Positions 8,095-16,109 of a DNA stretch of 32,764 bases are shown one piece after another. A program made the translations under genes and the position numbers. Each line of letters begins with the position of its first letter. Position 1 is the first letter of the stretch. Origin of the DNA: Alcanivorax sp. UBA4485 (GTDB taxonomy: Bacteria; Pseudomonadota; Gammaproteobacteria; Pseudomonadales; Alcanivoracaceae); NCBI GenBank assembly GCA_002389055.1, contig DGNT01000149.1:1-32764 (forward strand), written 5' to 3'. The notes beneath the pieces were generated by a model. That model was not told the DNA's origin, ran no database searches, and saw nothing but the letters and a program-made list of their open reading frames with translations.

Positions 8095-8122
8095 ATAATA
8101 TGGGCAAAAAATTAGATATCAA
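8095..8122 (-). promoter_or_regulatory. Predicted sigma-70 promoter of the XRE gene
   Basis: On the - strand, TTGATA (complement of 8117-8122) is separated by 16 bp from TATTAT (complement of 8095-8100). Both hexamers are close to consensus, and the region is AT-rich amid GC-rich DNA. Confidence 0.6.
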
Positions 8123-8136
8123 CAATATTTTCTAAT
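8111..8136. promoter_or_regulatory. Candidate operator: ATTAGA / TCTAAT inverted repeat
   Basis: A perfect 6-bp inverted repeat (8111-8116 and 8131-8136) with a 14-bp spacer covers the -35 of the predicted XRE promoter. This is the position expected for autorepression by an antitoxin-like HTH protein. Confidence 0.45.
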
Positions 8137-8171
8137 ATCAGGCCGGCTATTTCCTTCCTCTCCTCTCGGCT

Positions 8172-8624
8172 TCAACCCTCGTCCGGAATCTCCGGATCCA
8201 CCAGCTGCGCGAGCTGTATCAACGACTCCTGCCAGCCCTGATAGCACATCTCCGCCGGGATCACGTCGGGCACGCCTTCCTGGACGATGTGCAGCTCGGT
8301 GCCGCCGAGCACGGCTTTCAGGGTGACGGTGACCTGCATCTCTCCGGGCAGGTTGGGGTCGTCGAACTTGTCGGTGTAGCGGATGCGTTCGTTGGGCTTG
8401 AGCTCCACGTAGGTGCCGCCGAAGGTGTGGCGGCTGCCGGTGGTGAAGTTGGTGAAGGACATGCGGTAGCCGCCGCCTTCGCGGACGTCGCTTTCATGCA
8501 TGGTGGCGGTGAAGCCGAAGGGCGGCAGCCATTTAACCATGGCGTCCGGGTCGGTGAAGGCGCGGTAGAGGCGGTCGGGGGTGCCGCGCAGGACGCGGTG
8601 CAGGCGAATGGTTTGTCCGGTCAT
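8172..8624 (-). CDS. SRPBCC / AHSA1-family protein
   Basis: The protein has 150 residues and belongs to the START-like SRPBCC superfamily, AHSA1 (activator of Hsp90 ATPase homologue) branch. Markers are LRGTPDRLYRAFTDPDAMVKWLPP near the start, FGGTYVELKPNERIRYTDKF in the middle, and the closing YQGWQESLIQLAQLV. The fold makes a deep hydrophobic pocket, but the ligand is unknown for most bacterial members. ATG 8624 is chosen over the upstream ATG at 8675 because AGGAG lies at the right distance and homology begins there. Nothing nearby suggests a pathway. Confidence 0.85.
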   Translation of the reverse strand: MTGQTIRLHRVLRGTPDRLYRAFTDPDAMVKWLPPFGFTATMHESDVREGGGYRMSFTNFTTGSRHTFGGTYVELKPNERIRYTDKFDDPNLPGEMQVTVTLKAVLGGTELHIVQEGVPDVIPAEMCYQGWQESLIQLAQLVDPEIPDEG

Positions 8625-8692
8625 GGCATTCTCCTTTTGGTTTGGATATTCCATGGTCGAACGCCTGCCCGGCATTTCGACATCCGGGCAAA

Positions 8693-8716
8693 CAGGGCGC
8701 GCTCGGGCGCGCCCTG
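8693..8716 (-). terminator. Terminator-like hairpin after the 8723-10006 lipoprotein gene
   Basis: CAGGGCGCGC (8693-8702) and GCGCGCCCTG (8707-8716) form a perfect 10-bp stem with a four-base loop. On the - strand it follows the lipoprotein stop by six bases and is followed by only a short T-run (TTT). Confidence 0.65.
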
Positions 8717-8722
8717 AACACT

Positions 8723-10006
8723 TTAAAGCAAGGGCAGTACGGTTTGCGTGGTGCCGTTGCGGTCTTCGTGAATGTGTTCCCAGGTAGCGTTTAAGGTCGG
8801 CTCGGCGCCGCTCAGGTCGAAGGTCGCATCGACCAGGTAGCCGCCCACGGACAGCGCCACCAGGCGGAGTGTCTGGCCGTTGGTTTCGACGATCTCTACA
8901 GCGATCATATCGCCGTACTGCACGTCGTTTTCGACCTGCGAGGAAGGCGGCGCCCCCTTGAGATCGAACTCAAAGCCTCTGGAGCCAAACGGCGCGCCGT
9001 CCAAACCGTCGCTTACGTCTTGGATGACGAAGGGAGCGTCGTCGTTCTCGCCGATGCCAATGGCCAGGGGCAGCAGGTCCGCAAAATCCTGCACCAGTTC
9101 CCGATCATAGAGCGGGTCGAACGTCAGGCGGCGGGTGGCTTCGAAGCGCGGGTAATCGCTGCCGTCCAGGTTTCCGGAGGCGCGGCCATTGTCCATGGTG
9201 ACGTCAATGTAATGGGTGGCGCCGGTGGAGCCATCAATCTTGAAGTCTTCCCCCTCACCGGTGGTCCCCAGCCAGTTGGGCACCTCCTCTTCGAAGCCGG
9301 TGACAGCGTATTGGCCATCGGTGGATTGGTTGGAGCCGTAGGCGGCGCCTTGCCGGGTCACCAGGAAGGTCATGCCGGTAAGCGTGTTTCCGGCATGGCG
9401 CACGGTCCCGCGGTACAGCCCGGCGTTGGTCAGATGCAGCGCCATCACCACGTGATCCTGGGCGTCCTCCTCCGCGACCAGCGGATAGGGGCCGCCGGGC
9501 AGGTCGGCGGTGAGCATATCCAGAGCGGAGGCGATGGCGGTTTCAAACGCCACCGGGTCCAGGCTGAAGTCGATGGCCAGGCCCAGGTCCAGGTGCGAGG
9601 CGGGATCGATCTGAATGCCGTTGGCCAGGTCCTGGTCGGCGTCCAGGCTGATCAGGAAGCGGCTGATATTGATCACGGTGTTGTCGTTTTCGTCGGCGTC
9701 TTCGCCGGCAAGGTCCGCCGGGGTGATGAACACGGTGTTGCCGTTCACCACGGCCTCGCCCAGTTCGATATCACCGATCAGGAAGCGTGCGGTGGCGCCG
9801 TCCGGGCAGCGCAGCACACCTTGCTCCCCGGTAGTTTTGGTGCTTGAAGAATCGCAGGTGTAATGCAGGCCGGTGACGGCGTTGTCCACGAAGTGTGCCG
9901 TGCGTGTGGCGGTACCGCCGTCGCTGCTGGAGCTGCTTGAGCCGCCACAACCGGTGATAGCCAGGATCGCGGCAACGGCCGCCCCGGCGAGAAAGGTCTT
10001 ATCCAT
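8723..10006 (-). CDS. Predicted lipoprotein of unknown function
   Basis: The protein has 427 residues. A signal peptide ends in the lipobox ITGC (Cys20), followed by a Gly/Ser-rich tether (GGSSSSSSDGG), so a lipid-anchored envelope protein is expected. Early residues HFVDNAVTGLHYTCDSS and CPDGATARFLIGDIELGEA resemble short beta-rich modules often found at the start of marine gammaproteobacterial surface lipoproteins. The remainder is acidic, Gly-rich and mostly beta by appearance. Three cysteines beyond the lipobox are not obvious in the later part, so disulfides are limited to the early Cys pair. I do not recognise a catalytic motif. It is monocistronic, with its own terminator. Confidence 0.75.
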   Translation of the reverse strand: MDKTFLAGAAVAAILAITGCGGSSSSSSDGGTATRTAHFVDNAVTGLHYTCDSSSTKTTGEQGVLRCPDGATARFLIGDIELGEAVVNGNTVFITPADLAGEDADENDNTVINISRFLISLDADQDLANGIQIDPASHLDLGLAIDFSLDPVAFETAIASALDMLTADLPGGPYPLVAEEDAQDHVVMALHLTNAGLYRGTVRHAGNTLTGMTFLVTRQGAAYGSNQSTDGQYAVTGFEEEVPNWLGTTGEGEDFKIDGSTGATHYIDVTMDNGRASGNLDGSDYPRFEATRRLTFDPLYDRELVQDFADLLPLAIGIGENDDAPFVIQDVSDGLDGAPFGSRGFEFDLKGAPPSSQVENDVQYGDMIAVEIVETNGQTLRLVALSVGGYLVDATFDLSGAEPTLNATWEHIHEDRNGTTQTVLPLL

Positions 10007-10123
10007 TTTTATCCCCCAAATTCCATGTCAGTGCGCCCTTGCTGTTATGTGGTACCTAGGCGCTTCGTTGCATAATTCTAGGCATGGCGGGCCGGAATAC
10101 TGTGACGCGAAACACACTCCACT

Positions 10124-10139
10124 TACCCCATATGGGGTA
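10124..10139. promoter_or_regulatory. Perfect 16-bp palindrome, candidate operator
   Basis: TACCCCATATGGGGTA is fully self-complementary. It lies about 88 bp upstream of the LpoB start in the divergent region shared with the lipoprotein gene at 8723-10006. The TACCCC...GGGGTA form is reminiscent of CsoR/FrmR-type metal or formaldehyde repressor sites, but no such regulator is in the window. Confidence 0.4.
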
Positions 10140-10226
10140 TGCGCGCCCTGCTCTGCCCTGGCTACTCTTGCTCGCATGGGGACGCCGGTGTCTGTCACCG
10201 GCGCATACGATAAGACGGAGCAGGAC

Positions 10227-10862
10227 ATGAAGAGACGTCATCTGATGGCGGGCCTGGGGGCCTTGATGGTGATGGGGGGATGCACGCCGTCCTCGCAGGT
10301 GGATAACGTGGCCGGCCAGGCGTCGGTGTACGAGGACCCGTCGTCCTCGGGCCGTGTTCAGGGGGTCGGCATCGAGTCCCAGGACGTGGTGGCGATGACC
10401 GACGAGATGATGCGGGACATGCTGTCCAACCGCATTCTGGCGGCGCGGGACGTGCCACCGCGGATCATCATCGATAACGAATACTTCAGGAACGAAAGCT
10501 CTTCGATCATCAACACCAACCTGCTCACCGACCGTCTGCGCGTGGAGCTGAACCGCGCCGCCAATGGCCGGATGGTGTTCGTGGGCCGCCACTTCGCGGA
10601 CATGGTGGAGAAGGAGCGCGAGCTCAAGCGCGACGGCGCGGTGGACGGCGGCACCATTCGCCGGACGCAGGCCACCGCCGGCGGTGATTACCGGCTGGGC
10701 GGGCGCATCGCCTCGCTGGACGCCATGGACCGCAACAGCCAGACGCGCTCGCGCTACCACCAGGTGACGTTCGAGATGATCGACCTGGAGCTGGGCACCA
10801 TTGTCTGGAGCGGCGCCTATGAGATGAAGAAGGCGAGCCAGGACAATGTGCTTTATCGCTAA
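10227..10862 (+). CDS. lpoB: LpoB-like penicillin-binding protein activator lipoprotein
   Basis: The protein has 211 residues with lipobox MGGC (Cys19). The body is the compact TolB-N-like domain of LpoB: DEMMRDML, PPRIIIDNEYFRNESS, LLTDRLRVELNRAANGRMVFV, and GGDYRLGGRIASLDA near the end. In E. coli, LpoB is an outer-membrane lipoprotein that reaches through the peptidoglycan to stimulate PBP1b. The ATG at 10227 has GGAGCAGG just upstream; the long upstream extension of the frame has no ribosome site. The next gene starts within its last codons (17-bp overlap), so translation is coupled. The neighbouring COG3014 and YcfL-like genes match the context known around lpoB in other gammaproteobacteria. 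Confidence 0.85.
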   Translation: MKRRHLMAGLGALMVMGGCTPSSQVDNVAGQASVYEDPSSSGRVQGVGIESQDVVAMTDEMMRDMLSNRILAARDVPPRIIIDNEYFRNESSSIINTNLLTDRLRVELNRAANGRMVFVGRHFADMVEKERELKRDGAVDGGTIRRTQATAGGDYRLGGRIASLDAMDRNSQTRSRYHQVTFEMIDLELGTIVWSGAYEMKKASQDNVLYR

Positions 10863-12081
10863 GGCCGGGGCGCCACTGGCCGCTGCGTTATTGCTCGCCG
10901 GTTGCGCCACCGGACCCACCCAGTACGAAACCCGCGCTCTGGACCCGGACCAGCAGGCGGTGGTGGCGAGCAAGCCCGCCACGCTGCAGCCGCTGTACCA
11001 AGATCTGTTCGAGGAAGGCCGCCGCAACGAGGTGCTGAACCTGATGGAGATCGGCGCCGCCGCCTTCCACCAGGGGCACTACGACCTGTCCAAGGCAGCC
11101 CTGGACCGGGCCATTACCAGTATCGAAAGCGTCTACGCCGACAACGAGGCCGCCCACCGGGCGCGCAGCCTGTGGTACGAGGAAGGCGAGAAGGACTTCA
11201 AGGGCGAGCCCTATGAACGTTCCATGGTGTTCTATTACCGGGGCCTGCTGTTCCTGCGCGACGGCGATTACGGCAACGCCCGCGCCAGCTTTATCAGCGG
11301 GCTGTTGCAGGACGCCTTCGCCGAGGAAGAGCAGCACACCACGGATTTCGCCTCGCTGATCTACCTGGCGGGCTGGTCCGCCAAGCTGGCCGGCAGCGAC
11401 TCTCTCGCCAGGCAGCACTTCGAAGAATACCGGCAGTTCCGCCCGGACGGCCCGGTGCCCGCCGCTGACCACAACACCCTGGTGATCGCCGAAACCGGCA
11501 GCGCCCCGCGCAAGCTGGCGGACGGCGTGGGCCACTACGAGCTGGTCTACCGGCGCGGCAAGCAGATCCGCGCCAACGGCGCCGAGATCGATGGCGGCGC
11601 CGGGCCGGTCACGCTGTTCCCGGTCGAAGATGTGTTCTTCCAGGCCGCCACTCGGGGCGGGCGCACCGTGGACCGGATTATCGAAGGCAAGGTGCAGTTC
11701 AAGAAGAACACCCGGGCCACCGGTGATGTGCTCACCGCCGCCAGCGGCAACAGCGCGGTGGCCGGCTTGAGCATGGCGGCCGGCGGCGGCCTGGCGGCGG
11801 GTTTCCATACCGTCACCGCCATCGGCGTGGCGGCCCAGGGGCTGTCCGCGCGCTCGCGCACCCAGGCGGACACCCGCTACTGGCATCGTCTGCCGGACGG
11901 CCTGCATGTCACCACCCTGCGTCTGGCGCCCGGCGCCGGCCCGCTGCAAGTCCGTTTCCTGGACGCCACCTCGCAACCGTTGCCGGACGGCACCGACACC
12001 GTGGCCGTGCATTTCGATGACCGGGGCAACGGCCTCGCCTTCGCCAGCAGCCGCCCTACACCAAAAGGAAAGCCACTATGA
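10846..12081 (+). CDS. COG3014-like lipoprotein with TPR-type repeats
   Basis: The protein has 411 residues, with a signal peptide ending in lipobox LAGC (Cys20). Residues about 40-210 are helical with tetratricopeptide-like spacing (LMEIGAAAFHQGHYDLSKAALDRAI; YYRGLLFLRDGDYGNARASFISGL). The C-terminal half is beta-rich and contains a small Gly/Ala hydrophobic patch (GLSMAAGGGLAAGF). Family COG3014 has no assigned function, but its members lie beside YcfL and LpoB in several genera, which suggests a role with PBP1b or the envelope. It overlaps lpoB by 17 bp and the next gene by 4 bp, so all belong to one operon. Confidence 0.75.
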   Translation: MCFIAKAGAPLAAALLLAGCATGPTQYETRALDPDQQAVVASKPATLQPLYQDLFEEGRRNEVLNLMEIGAAAFHQGHYDLSKAALDRAITSIESVYADNEAAHRARSLWYEEGEKDFKGEPYERSMVFYYRGLLFLRDGDYGNARASFISGLLQDAFAEEEQHTTDFASLIYLAGWSAKLAGSDSLARQHFEEYRQFRPDGPVPAADHNTLVIAETGSAPRKLADGVGHYELVYRRGKQIRANGAEIDGGAGPVTLFPVEDVFFQAATRGGRTVDRIIEGKVQFKKNTRATGDVLTAASGNSAVAGLSMAAGGGLAAGFHTVTAIGVAAQGLSARSRTQADTRYWHRLPDGLHVTTLRLAPGAGPLQVRFLDATSQPLPDGTDTVAVHFDDRGNGLAFASSRPTPKGKPL

Positions 12082-12524
12082 AAACTCTCGTCGTCAGCGC
12101 CTTGCTGGCCGCCGGCCTGTTAGTCACGGGCTGCCAAAGCAGCATGAGCAAGGAAGAGTTTCAGCAGCGTACCGAGGAGATCGGCTACAACACCGTGATC
12201 TTCACCGACTACGACCTCAACCGGCGCTTCAAGGACGGCCTCACCGGGCCGGACAATGTGATGCGCCTGTCCACCACCGGCCACGGCATCGAGCGCACCG
12301 ACACCGGCACCTCCCAGGTGTGGGTGGAGCTGCGCAACCACACCGATTTCAACTACATGGTGGAAGCGCGCACCTCGTTCTACTCGCAAAGCGGCCGGCC
12401 GCTGGACGCCCGCCCGGTGTGGCGCCGGGTGTCGGTGCCGGCCAACGCGCGCGCCGTGTACGAAGAGAAGTCGGTCACCACCGAGCGGCTGCAATACCGC
12501 GTGGAAGTGAGGCAGGCACGATGA
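12078..12524 (+). CDS. ycfL: YcfL-like (DUF1425) lipoprotein
   Basis: The protein has 148 residues with lipobox VTGC (Cys19). The core matches the YcfL/DUF1425 beta-sandwich pattern: VWVELRNHTDFNYMVEARTSFY, then SGRPLDARPVWRRVSVPANA, then a final RLQYRVEVR strand. Members are small periplasm-facing lipoproteins encoded beside lpoB; their role is not established. A good ribosome site (AAAGGAAAG) precedes ATG 12078, and both ends overlap their neighbours by 4 bp. Confidence 0.78.
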   Translation: MKTLVVSALLAAGLLVTGCQSSMSKEEFQQRTEEIGYNTVIFTDYDLNRRFKDGLTGPDNVMRLSTTGHGIERTDTGTSQVWVELRNHTDFNYMVEARTSFYSQSGRPLDARPVWRRVSVPANARAVYEEKSVTTERLQYRVEVRQAR

Positions 12525-13357
12525 AAGCGCTCGCGCTCACCGCGCTGCTTCCGGCGCTGACGCTGACAGCATTGCCCGCTAGCGCCAGGGCCGCCGAGGA
12601 CCACGACGCCGCGCCGATGGTGGCGCCGGCCCAGGCCCCGCTTACCGAAGACGCCTACCGGGAGAAACACAAACCCGGCGGCCGGCAAGGCCAGGCCGAC
12701 GCCATCATCGCCGCGTTCCGGGAACGCTTCGACCAGCCGCGCATCGCGGTGTTCTGGCACCGCGCCCTGCCCGACCGGGTCAGCGACTGGCACAGCCGGC
12801 AACGGGTGGCGGTGGGCCAAAGCGCCCGGGTCGCCGGCCAGGCCGACGGCGAGAGCGTGGATCTGCAAGGCCAGGCCAGCGCCGGTGCTCAGGTGGAGTA
12901 CCGTGGCGCGGCGCCCGCCGAGGGCGGTAACCGCGCCGCGTTCGAACTGCAGGACGGGCTGATCCAGACCTTCCAGGACGGCGGCGCGCGCATGATCGAC
13001 CAAAACCTGGCGCAGCGCCTCACCGACAACGCCCTGGAAGACGGCACCTTCTCGCGCTTGTCACCGGACAACGCCCGGTTGCAGATGCGCGCGCTCGCCG
13101 AGCACGCCGACTATGTGCTGGAACTCACCGCCGGTCCCGGGTTCGCCGACCACCCCGACTATCGCGTTCGGGTGCTGTCCACCGCCGACGCCACCGTGCT
13201 GGCCACGTTCGTGACCCGCGGCGAGCCGCCGGAGGACGAACGCGAACACAGCTGGGTAGCCACCTCCAACGGCTACCAGAAACGCGAGCAGCCGCTGTTA
13301 CTCCATGAAGTGGGCCGTGAAGTAGCGCTGCGCACCATGGAAAAAATGCGGCCCTGA
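12521..13357 (+). CDS. Secreted protein of the lpoB cluster, possible CsgG/LpoB-like fold
   Basis: The protein has 278 residues with a cleavable signal peptide (ends near ASARA). The mature part has a strand RIAVFWHRALPDRVSDW, a helical MIDQNLAQRLTDNALEDG, then ALAEHADYVLELTA and YRVRVLSTADATVLATFV. This order of strand, helix, 'ADY' strand and antiparallel strands resembles the LpoB/CsgG-type fold, so it may be a divergent paralogue of the first gene in the cluster; that is inference. The ATG overlaps the previous stop as ATGA. No lipobox is visible. Confidence 0.65.
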   Translation: MKALALTALLPALTLTALPASARAAEDHDAAPMVAPAQAPLTEDAYREKHKPGGRQGQADAIIAAFRERFDQPRIAVFWHRALPDRVSDWHSRQRVAVGQSARVAGQADGESVDLQGQASAGAQVEYRGAAPAEGGNRAAFELQDGLIQTFQDGGARMIDQNLAQRLTDNALEDGTFSRLSPDNARLQMRALAEHADYVLELTAGPGFADHPDYRVRVLSTADATVLATFVTRGEPPEDEREHSWVATSNGYQKREQPLLLHEVGREVALRTMEKMRP

Positions 13358-13389
13358 ATAAAACGTAAGAAACGAGGAAGGGAACGACC

Positions 13390-14310
13390 ATGAAGATGAA
13401 AACCGTACTGCACGTTCTGGGGATCGTGCTGATGGTGCAGCTCGCGGGCTGCGCGACCACCCCGTCAGTACCGATGGCGCCGGGCGCCATTGGCGCCCAG
13501 CTGATGACCCACAAAGGCTATCCGATGGTGGTGGGTATTGTGTCCGGCTCCGTGGCGGAGCAAAACGGCGAGCCGAAGCTCGGCGACCTGATTCTGTCGG
13601 CGGCGACGCCACCGGACGCCCCGCCCCAGTCCCTGGCGGGCTTGTCCGGCGCCCAGGCGGCCTCCGTGATTCGCGGCCAGCCGGGCACCCCGGTGCGCCT
13701 TCGCCTTCAGCAACAGCACGGTGGCGAGCCCCGTGAGGTGGTGTTGATCCGCGGTGTCCAGGGTCGCGCCACGGCGGCGACGCTGATCAACAATAACGCC
13801 GGCACCCAAGCGGTAGCCACCAACGCCGCGGAAACCTCCGCGCCGGCGGCGCCGGCACAAGCACCGACAGCGGATGCCCTGGTGATCGCGAATAACTCCG
13901 GGACCTACTTGAGCCCCTACACCAGTGACGGCGTCACCGCTGAATGGGTGAACAAGGCGATCAACGCGAAGATGGGCTCGTCCGTGGGTTCCGCGGTGGG
14001 CGCGGCGGCCGGCGCCTACGCCGGGCGTAAAGCCCTGGAGAGCGTCCCCGGCGGCAGCCTGCTGGGCAGCCTGTTCGGCGGCATGGCCGGTTCCAAGGCG
14101 GGCAAGGACGTGGGGCGCGACGCCGCCATCGAAGCCTCCGGCGGCTGGGATTACATCCGCCAGACTTCGGACCAGTCATTCCGATCACTGGACGACATGG
14201 CCCGCTGGATGACCCAGGTGCATGGCCAGAAGAGCAACTTCCAAGAGGTGGTCAACGCCACCCTGCAGGTGTACCCGGAGCTTCAGCCGGCCCTGGCCAG
14301 CGCGCGCTGA
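13390..14310 (+). CDS. PDZ-like and glycine-zipper lipoprotein
   Basis: The protein has 306 residues with lipobox LAGC (Cys21). Residues 33-125 form a PDZ-like domain (MVVGIVSGSVAEQNGEPKLGDLIL followed by VIRGQPGTPVRLRLQQ). An Ala/Pro-rich linker follows. Residues about 195-250 are a glycine-zipper segment (SSVGSAVGAAAGAYAGRKAL and LLGSLFGGMAGSKAGKDVG) of the kind found in outer-membrane lipoproteins and pore-forming helices. ATG 13390 has GAGGAAGGG upstream. It lies 32 bp after the previous gene and is probably the last member of the cluster, with a REP-like hairpin pair right after it. No protease triad is present, so scaffolding is more likely than catalysis. Confidence 0.72.
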   Translation: MKMKTVLHVLGIVLMVQLAGCATTPSVPMAPGAIGAQLMTHKGYPMVVGIVSGSVAEQNGEPKLGDLILSAATPPDAPPQSLAGLSGAQAASVIRGQPGTPVRLRLQQQHGGEPREVVLIRGVQGRATAATLINNNAGTQAVATNAAETSAPAAPAQAPTADALVIANNSGTYLSPYTSDGVTAEWVNKAINAKMGSSVGSAVGAAAGAYAGRKALESVPGGSLLGSLFGGMAGSKAGKDVGRDAAIEASGGWDYIRQTSDQSFRSLDDMARWMTQVHGQKSNFQEVVNATLQVYPELQPALASAR

Positions 14311-14323
14311 GGGTTAGCACTGT

Positions 14324-14383
14324 TCTGGGATCCCGCCGAGTGGCTTGCGCCACTCTTTCGCGGGCGGGGCCCGCTCCCACAAA
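14324..14383. repeat. REP-like double hairpin, copy 1
   Basis: Two adjacent stem-loops lie between convergent genes: GAGTGGC/GCCACTC (14338-14355, loop TTGC) and GCGGGC/GCCCGC (14360-14374, loop GGG), ending in CTCCCACAA. It shares framework and order with copy 2 at 26297 and resembles the Pseudomonas-type REP (GTGGGAGCGGGC...). It may also end transcription from both sides. Confidence 0.7.
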
Positions 14384-14389
14384 GGAGCG

Positions 14390-15982
14390 TCAGGCGACGC
14401 CCTGGCTGCGCAGGTAGTCTTCGTAGCTGCCGTGGAAATCGACGATGCCGGTGGGCGTCAGCTCGATGATGCGGGTGGCCAGGGACGACACGAACTCGCG
14501 GTCGTGGCTGACGAACAGCAACGTGCCCGGGTAGTTCTCCAGCGCCAGATTGAGCGACTCGATGGACTCCATGTCCAGGTGGTTGGTGGGCTCGTCCAGC
14601 AGCATGATGTTGGGCCGCTGCAGCATGATCTTGCCGAACAGCATGCGGCCCTGCTCGCCACCGGAGATCACGTTCACGGTCTTGTTGATCTCGGTGGACG
14701 AGAACAGCAGCCGGCCCAGGGTGCCGCGAATGACTTGCTCGTCGTCGCTTTCCTTGCCCCACTGCTGCATCCAGTCGAACAGGTTAAGCTTATCCTCGAA
14801 GTCGGACGCGTGGTCCTGGGCGTAGTAGCCGAGGGTGGCGTTTTCCGACCACTTCACTTCACCGGCGCTGGGGTCCAGGTCGCCCCTCAGGCAACGCAGC
14901 AGGGTGGTTTTGCCGACGCCGTTGGGGCCGATGATGGCAATGCGCTCGCCCACTTCCACGCGCAGATCCAGGCCGGAGAACAACTCTTCGTCGTCGAAGC
15001 TTTTCGCCAGGCCCTTCACTTCCACCGCGTTGCGGAACAGCTTCTTGTCCTGCTCGAACACGATATAAGGGTTCTGGCGGCTGGACGGTTTGATCTCCTC
15101 CAGCGTGATCTTGTCGATCTGCTTGGCGCGGGAGGTGGCCTGCTTGGACTTGGACGCGTTGGCGGAGAAGCGGCTGACGAACTGCTGCAAGTCGGCGATC
15201 TGCGCTTTCTTCTTGGCGTTGTCGGCGCGCTTGCGTTCCAGCACCTGGGTGGCGGCGGTCATGTACTCGTCGTAGTTGCCCGGGTAAAGCCGCAGCTCGC
15301 CGTAGTCCAGGTCCGCCATGTGCGTGCACACGCTGTTCAGGAAGTGGCGGTCGTGGGAGATGATGATCATGGTGCAGTCACGCTGGTTGAGCACGCCTTC
15401 CAACCAGCGGATGGTGTTGATATCCAGGTTGTTGGTGGGCTCGTCGAGCAGCATGATGTCCGGCTCGGAGAACAGCACCTGGGCGAGCAGCACACGCAGC
15501 TTCCAGCCCGGCGCGACTTCGCTCATCGGCCCGAAGTGCTGCTCCACGGGAATGCCCACGCCGAGCAGCAGGTCGCCGGCGCGGGACTCGGCGGTGTAGC
15601 CGTCCAGCTCGGCGAACTCGGCTTCCAGCTCGCCGGCGCGCAGCCCGTCCTCTTCGGTCATCTCCGCCTTGGCGTAGATGGCGTCGCGCTCCTCCTTGAT
15701 TTTCCACAGCTCGTCGTGGCCCATGATCACCGTGTCCACCACGGAATACTGTTCGTAGGCGAACTGGTCCTGGCGCAGCTTACCGACGCGCTCGTTGGTG
15801 TCCTTGGAGACGTTGCCGGACGACGGGTCCAGATCACCGCCAAGAATCTTCATGAAGGTGGACTTGCCGGAGCCGTTGGCGCCGATCAGGCCGTAGCGGT
15901 TGCGGTCGCCGAATTTCACGGAGACGTTTTCGAACAGCGGCTTGGCGCCGAACTGCATGGTGATGTTGGCGGTGGTGAGCAA
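14390..15982 (-). CDS. ybiT: ABC-F ATPase YbiT
   Basis: The protein has 530 residues, the same length as E. coli YbiT, and near-identical landmark segments: MQFGAKPLFENVSVKFG, NRYGLIGANGSGKSTFMKI (Walker A 34-41), ELRLYPGNYDEYMTAATQ. The first half has the family's degenerate signature SEVAPGWKLR; the second has SGGEQGRMLFG and LLDEPTNHLDMESIESLN. ABC-F proteins lack membrane domains and act on the ribosome E-site; YbiT is a housekeeping member whose exact role is unsettled. The linker LQQFVSRFSANASKSKQATS between the two ATPase domains is intact. Convergent with the lpoB cluster. Confidence 0.95.
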   Translation of the reverse strand: MLTTANITMQFGAKPLFENVSVKFGDRNRYGLIGANGSGKSTFMKILGGDLDPSSGNVSKDTNERVGKLRQDQFAYEQYSVVDTVIMGHDELWKIKEERDAIYAKAEMTEEDGLRAGELEAEFAELDGYTAESRAGDLLLGVGIPVEQHFGPMSEVAPGWKLRVLLAQVLFSEPDIMLLDEPTNNLDINTIRWLEGVLNQRDCTMIIISHDRHFLNSVCTHMADLDYGELRLYPGNYDEYMTAATQVLERKRADNAKKKAQIADLQQFVSRFSANASKSKQATSRAKQIDKITLEEIKPSSRQNPYIVFEQDKKLFRNAVEVKGLAKSFDDEELFSGLDLRVEVGERIAIIGPNGVGKTTLLRCLRGDLDPSAGEVKWSENATLGYYAQDHASDFEDKLNLFDWMQQWGKESDDEQVIRGTLGRLLFSSTEINKTVNVISGGEQGRMLFGKIMLQRPNIMLLDEPTNHLDMESIESLNLALENYPGTLLFVSHDREFVSSLATRIIELTPTGIVDFHGSYEDYLRSQGVA

Positions 15983-16109
15983 GGTCGGGTTCCGATTTGG
16001 TGTGGCATGGAGGGGCGAAAAGGGGGCGGATTATGCCACAGAGCCTGGTTCGGGTCACACCGGGGCTTTGCTATGATGTGCCTTTTACCCTCGTCATAAG
16101 GACAGACCA

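Noticed and set aside
2400..8170. Integrase, transposase or att sites bounding the island
   Set aside because: I looked for tyrosine recombinase or DDE motifs and for a tRNA gene at either edge and saw none; only short repeats and a shared terminator sequence are present.
9873..10226. Upstream extension of the lpoB frame
   Set aside because: It overlaps the start of the divergent lipoprotein gene and lacks a signal peptide; the lipobox protein begins at 10227.
14345..16099. 584-codon + strand frame opposite ybiT
   Set aside because: YbiT is nearly identical in length and motifs to the E. coli protein; the opposite frame is a codon-bias artefact.
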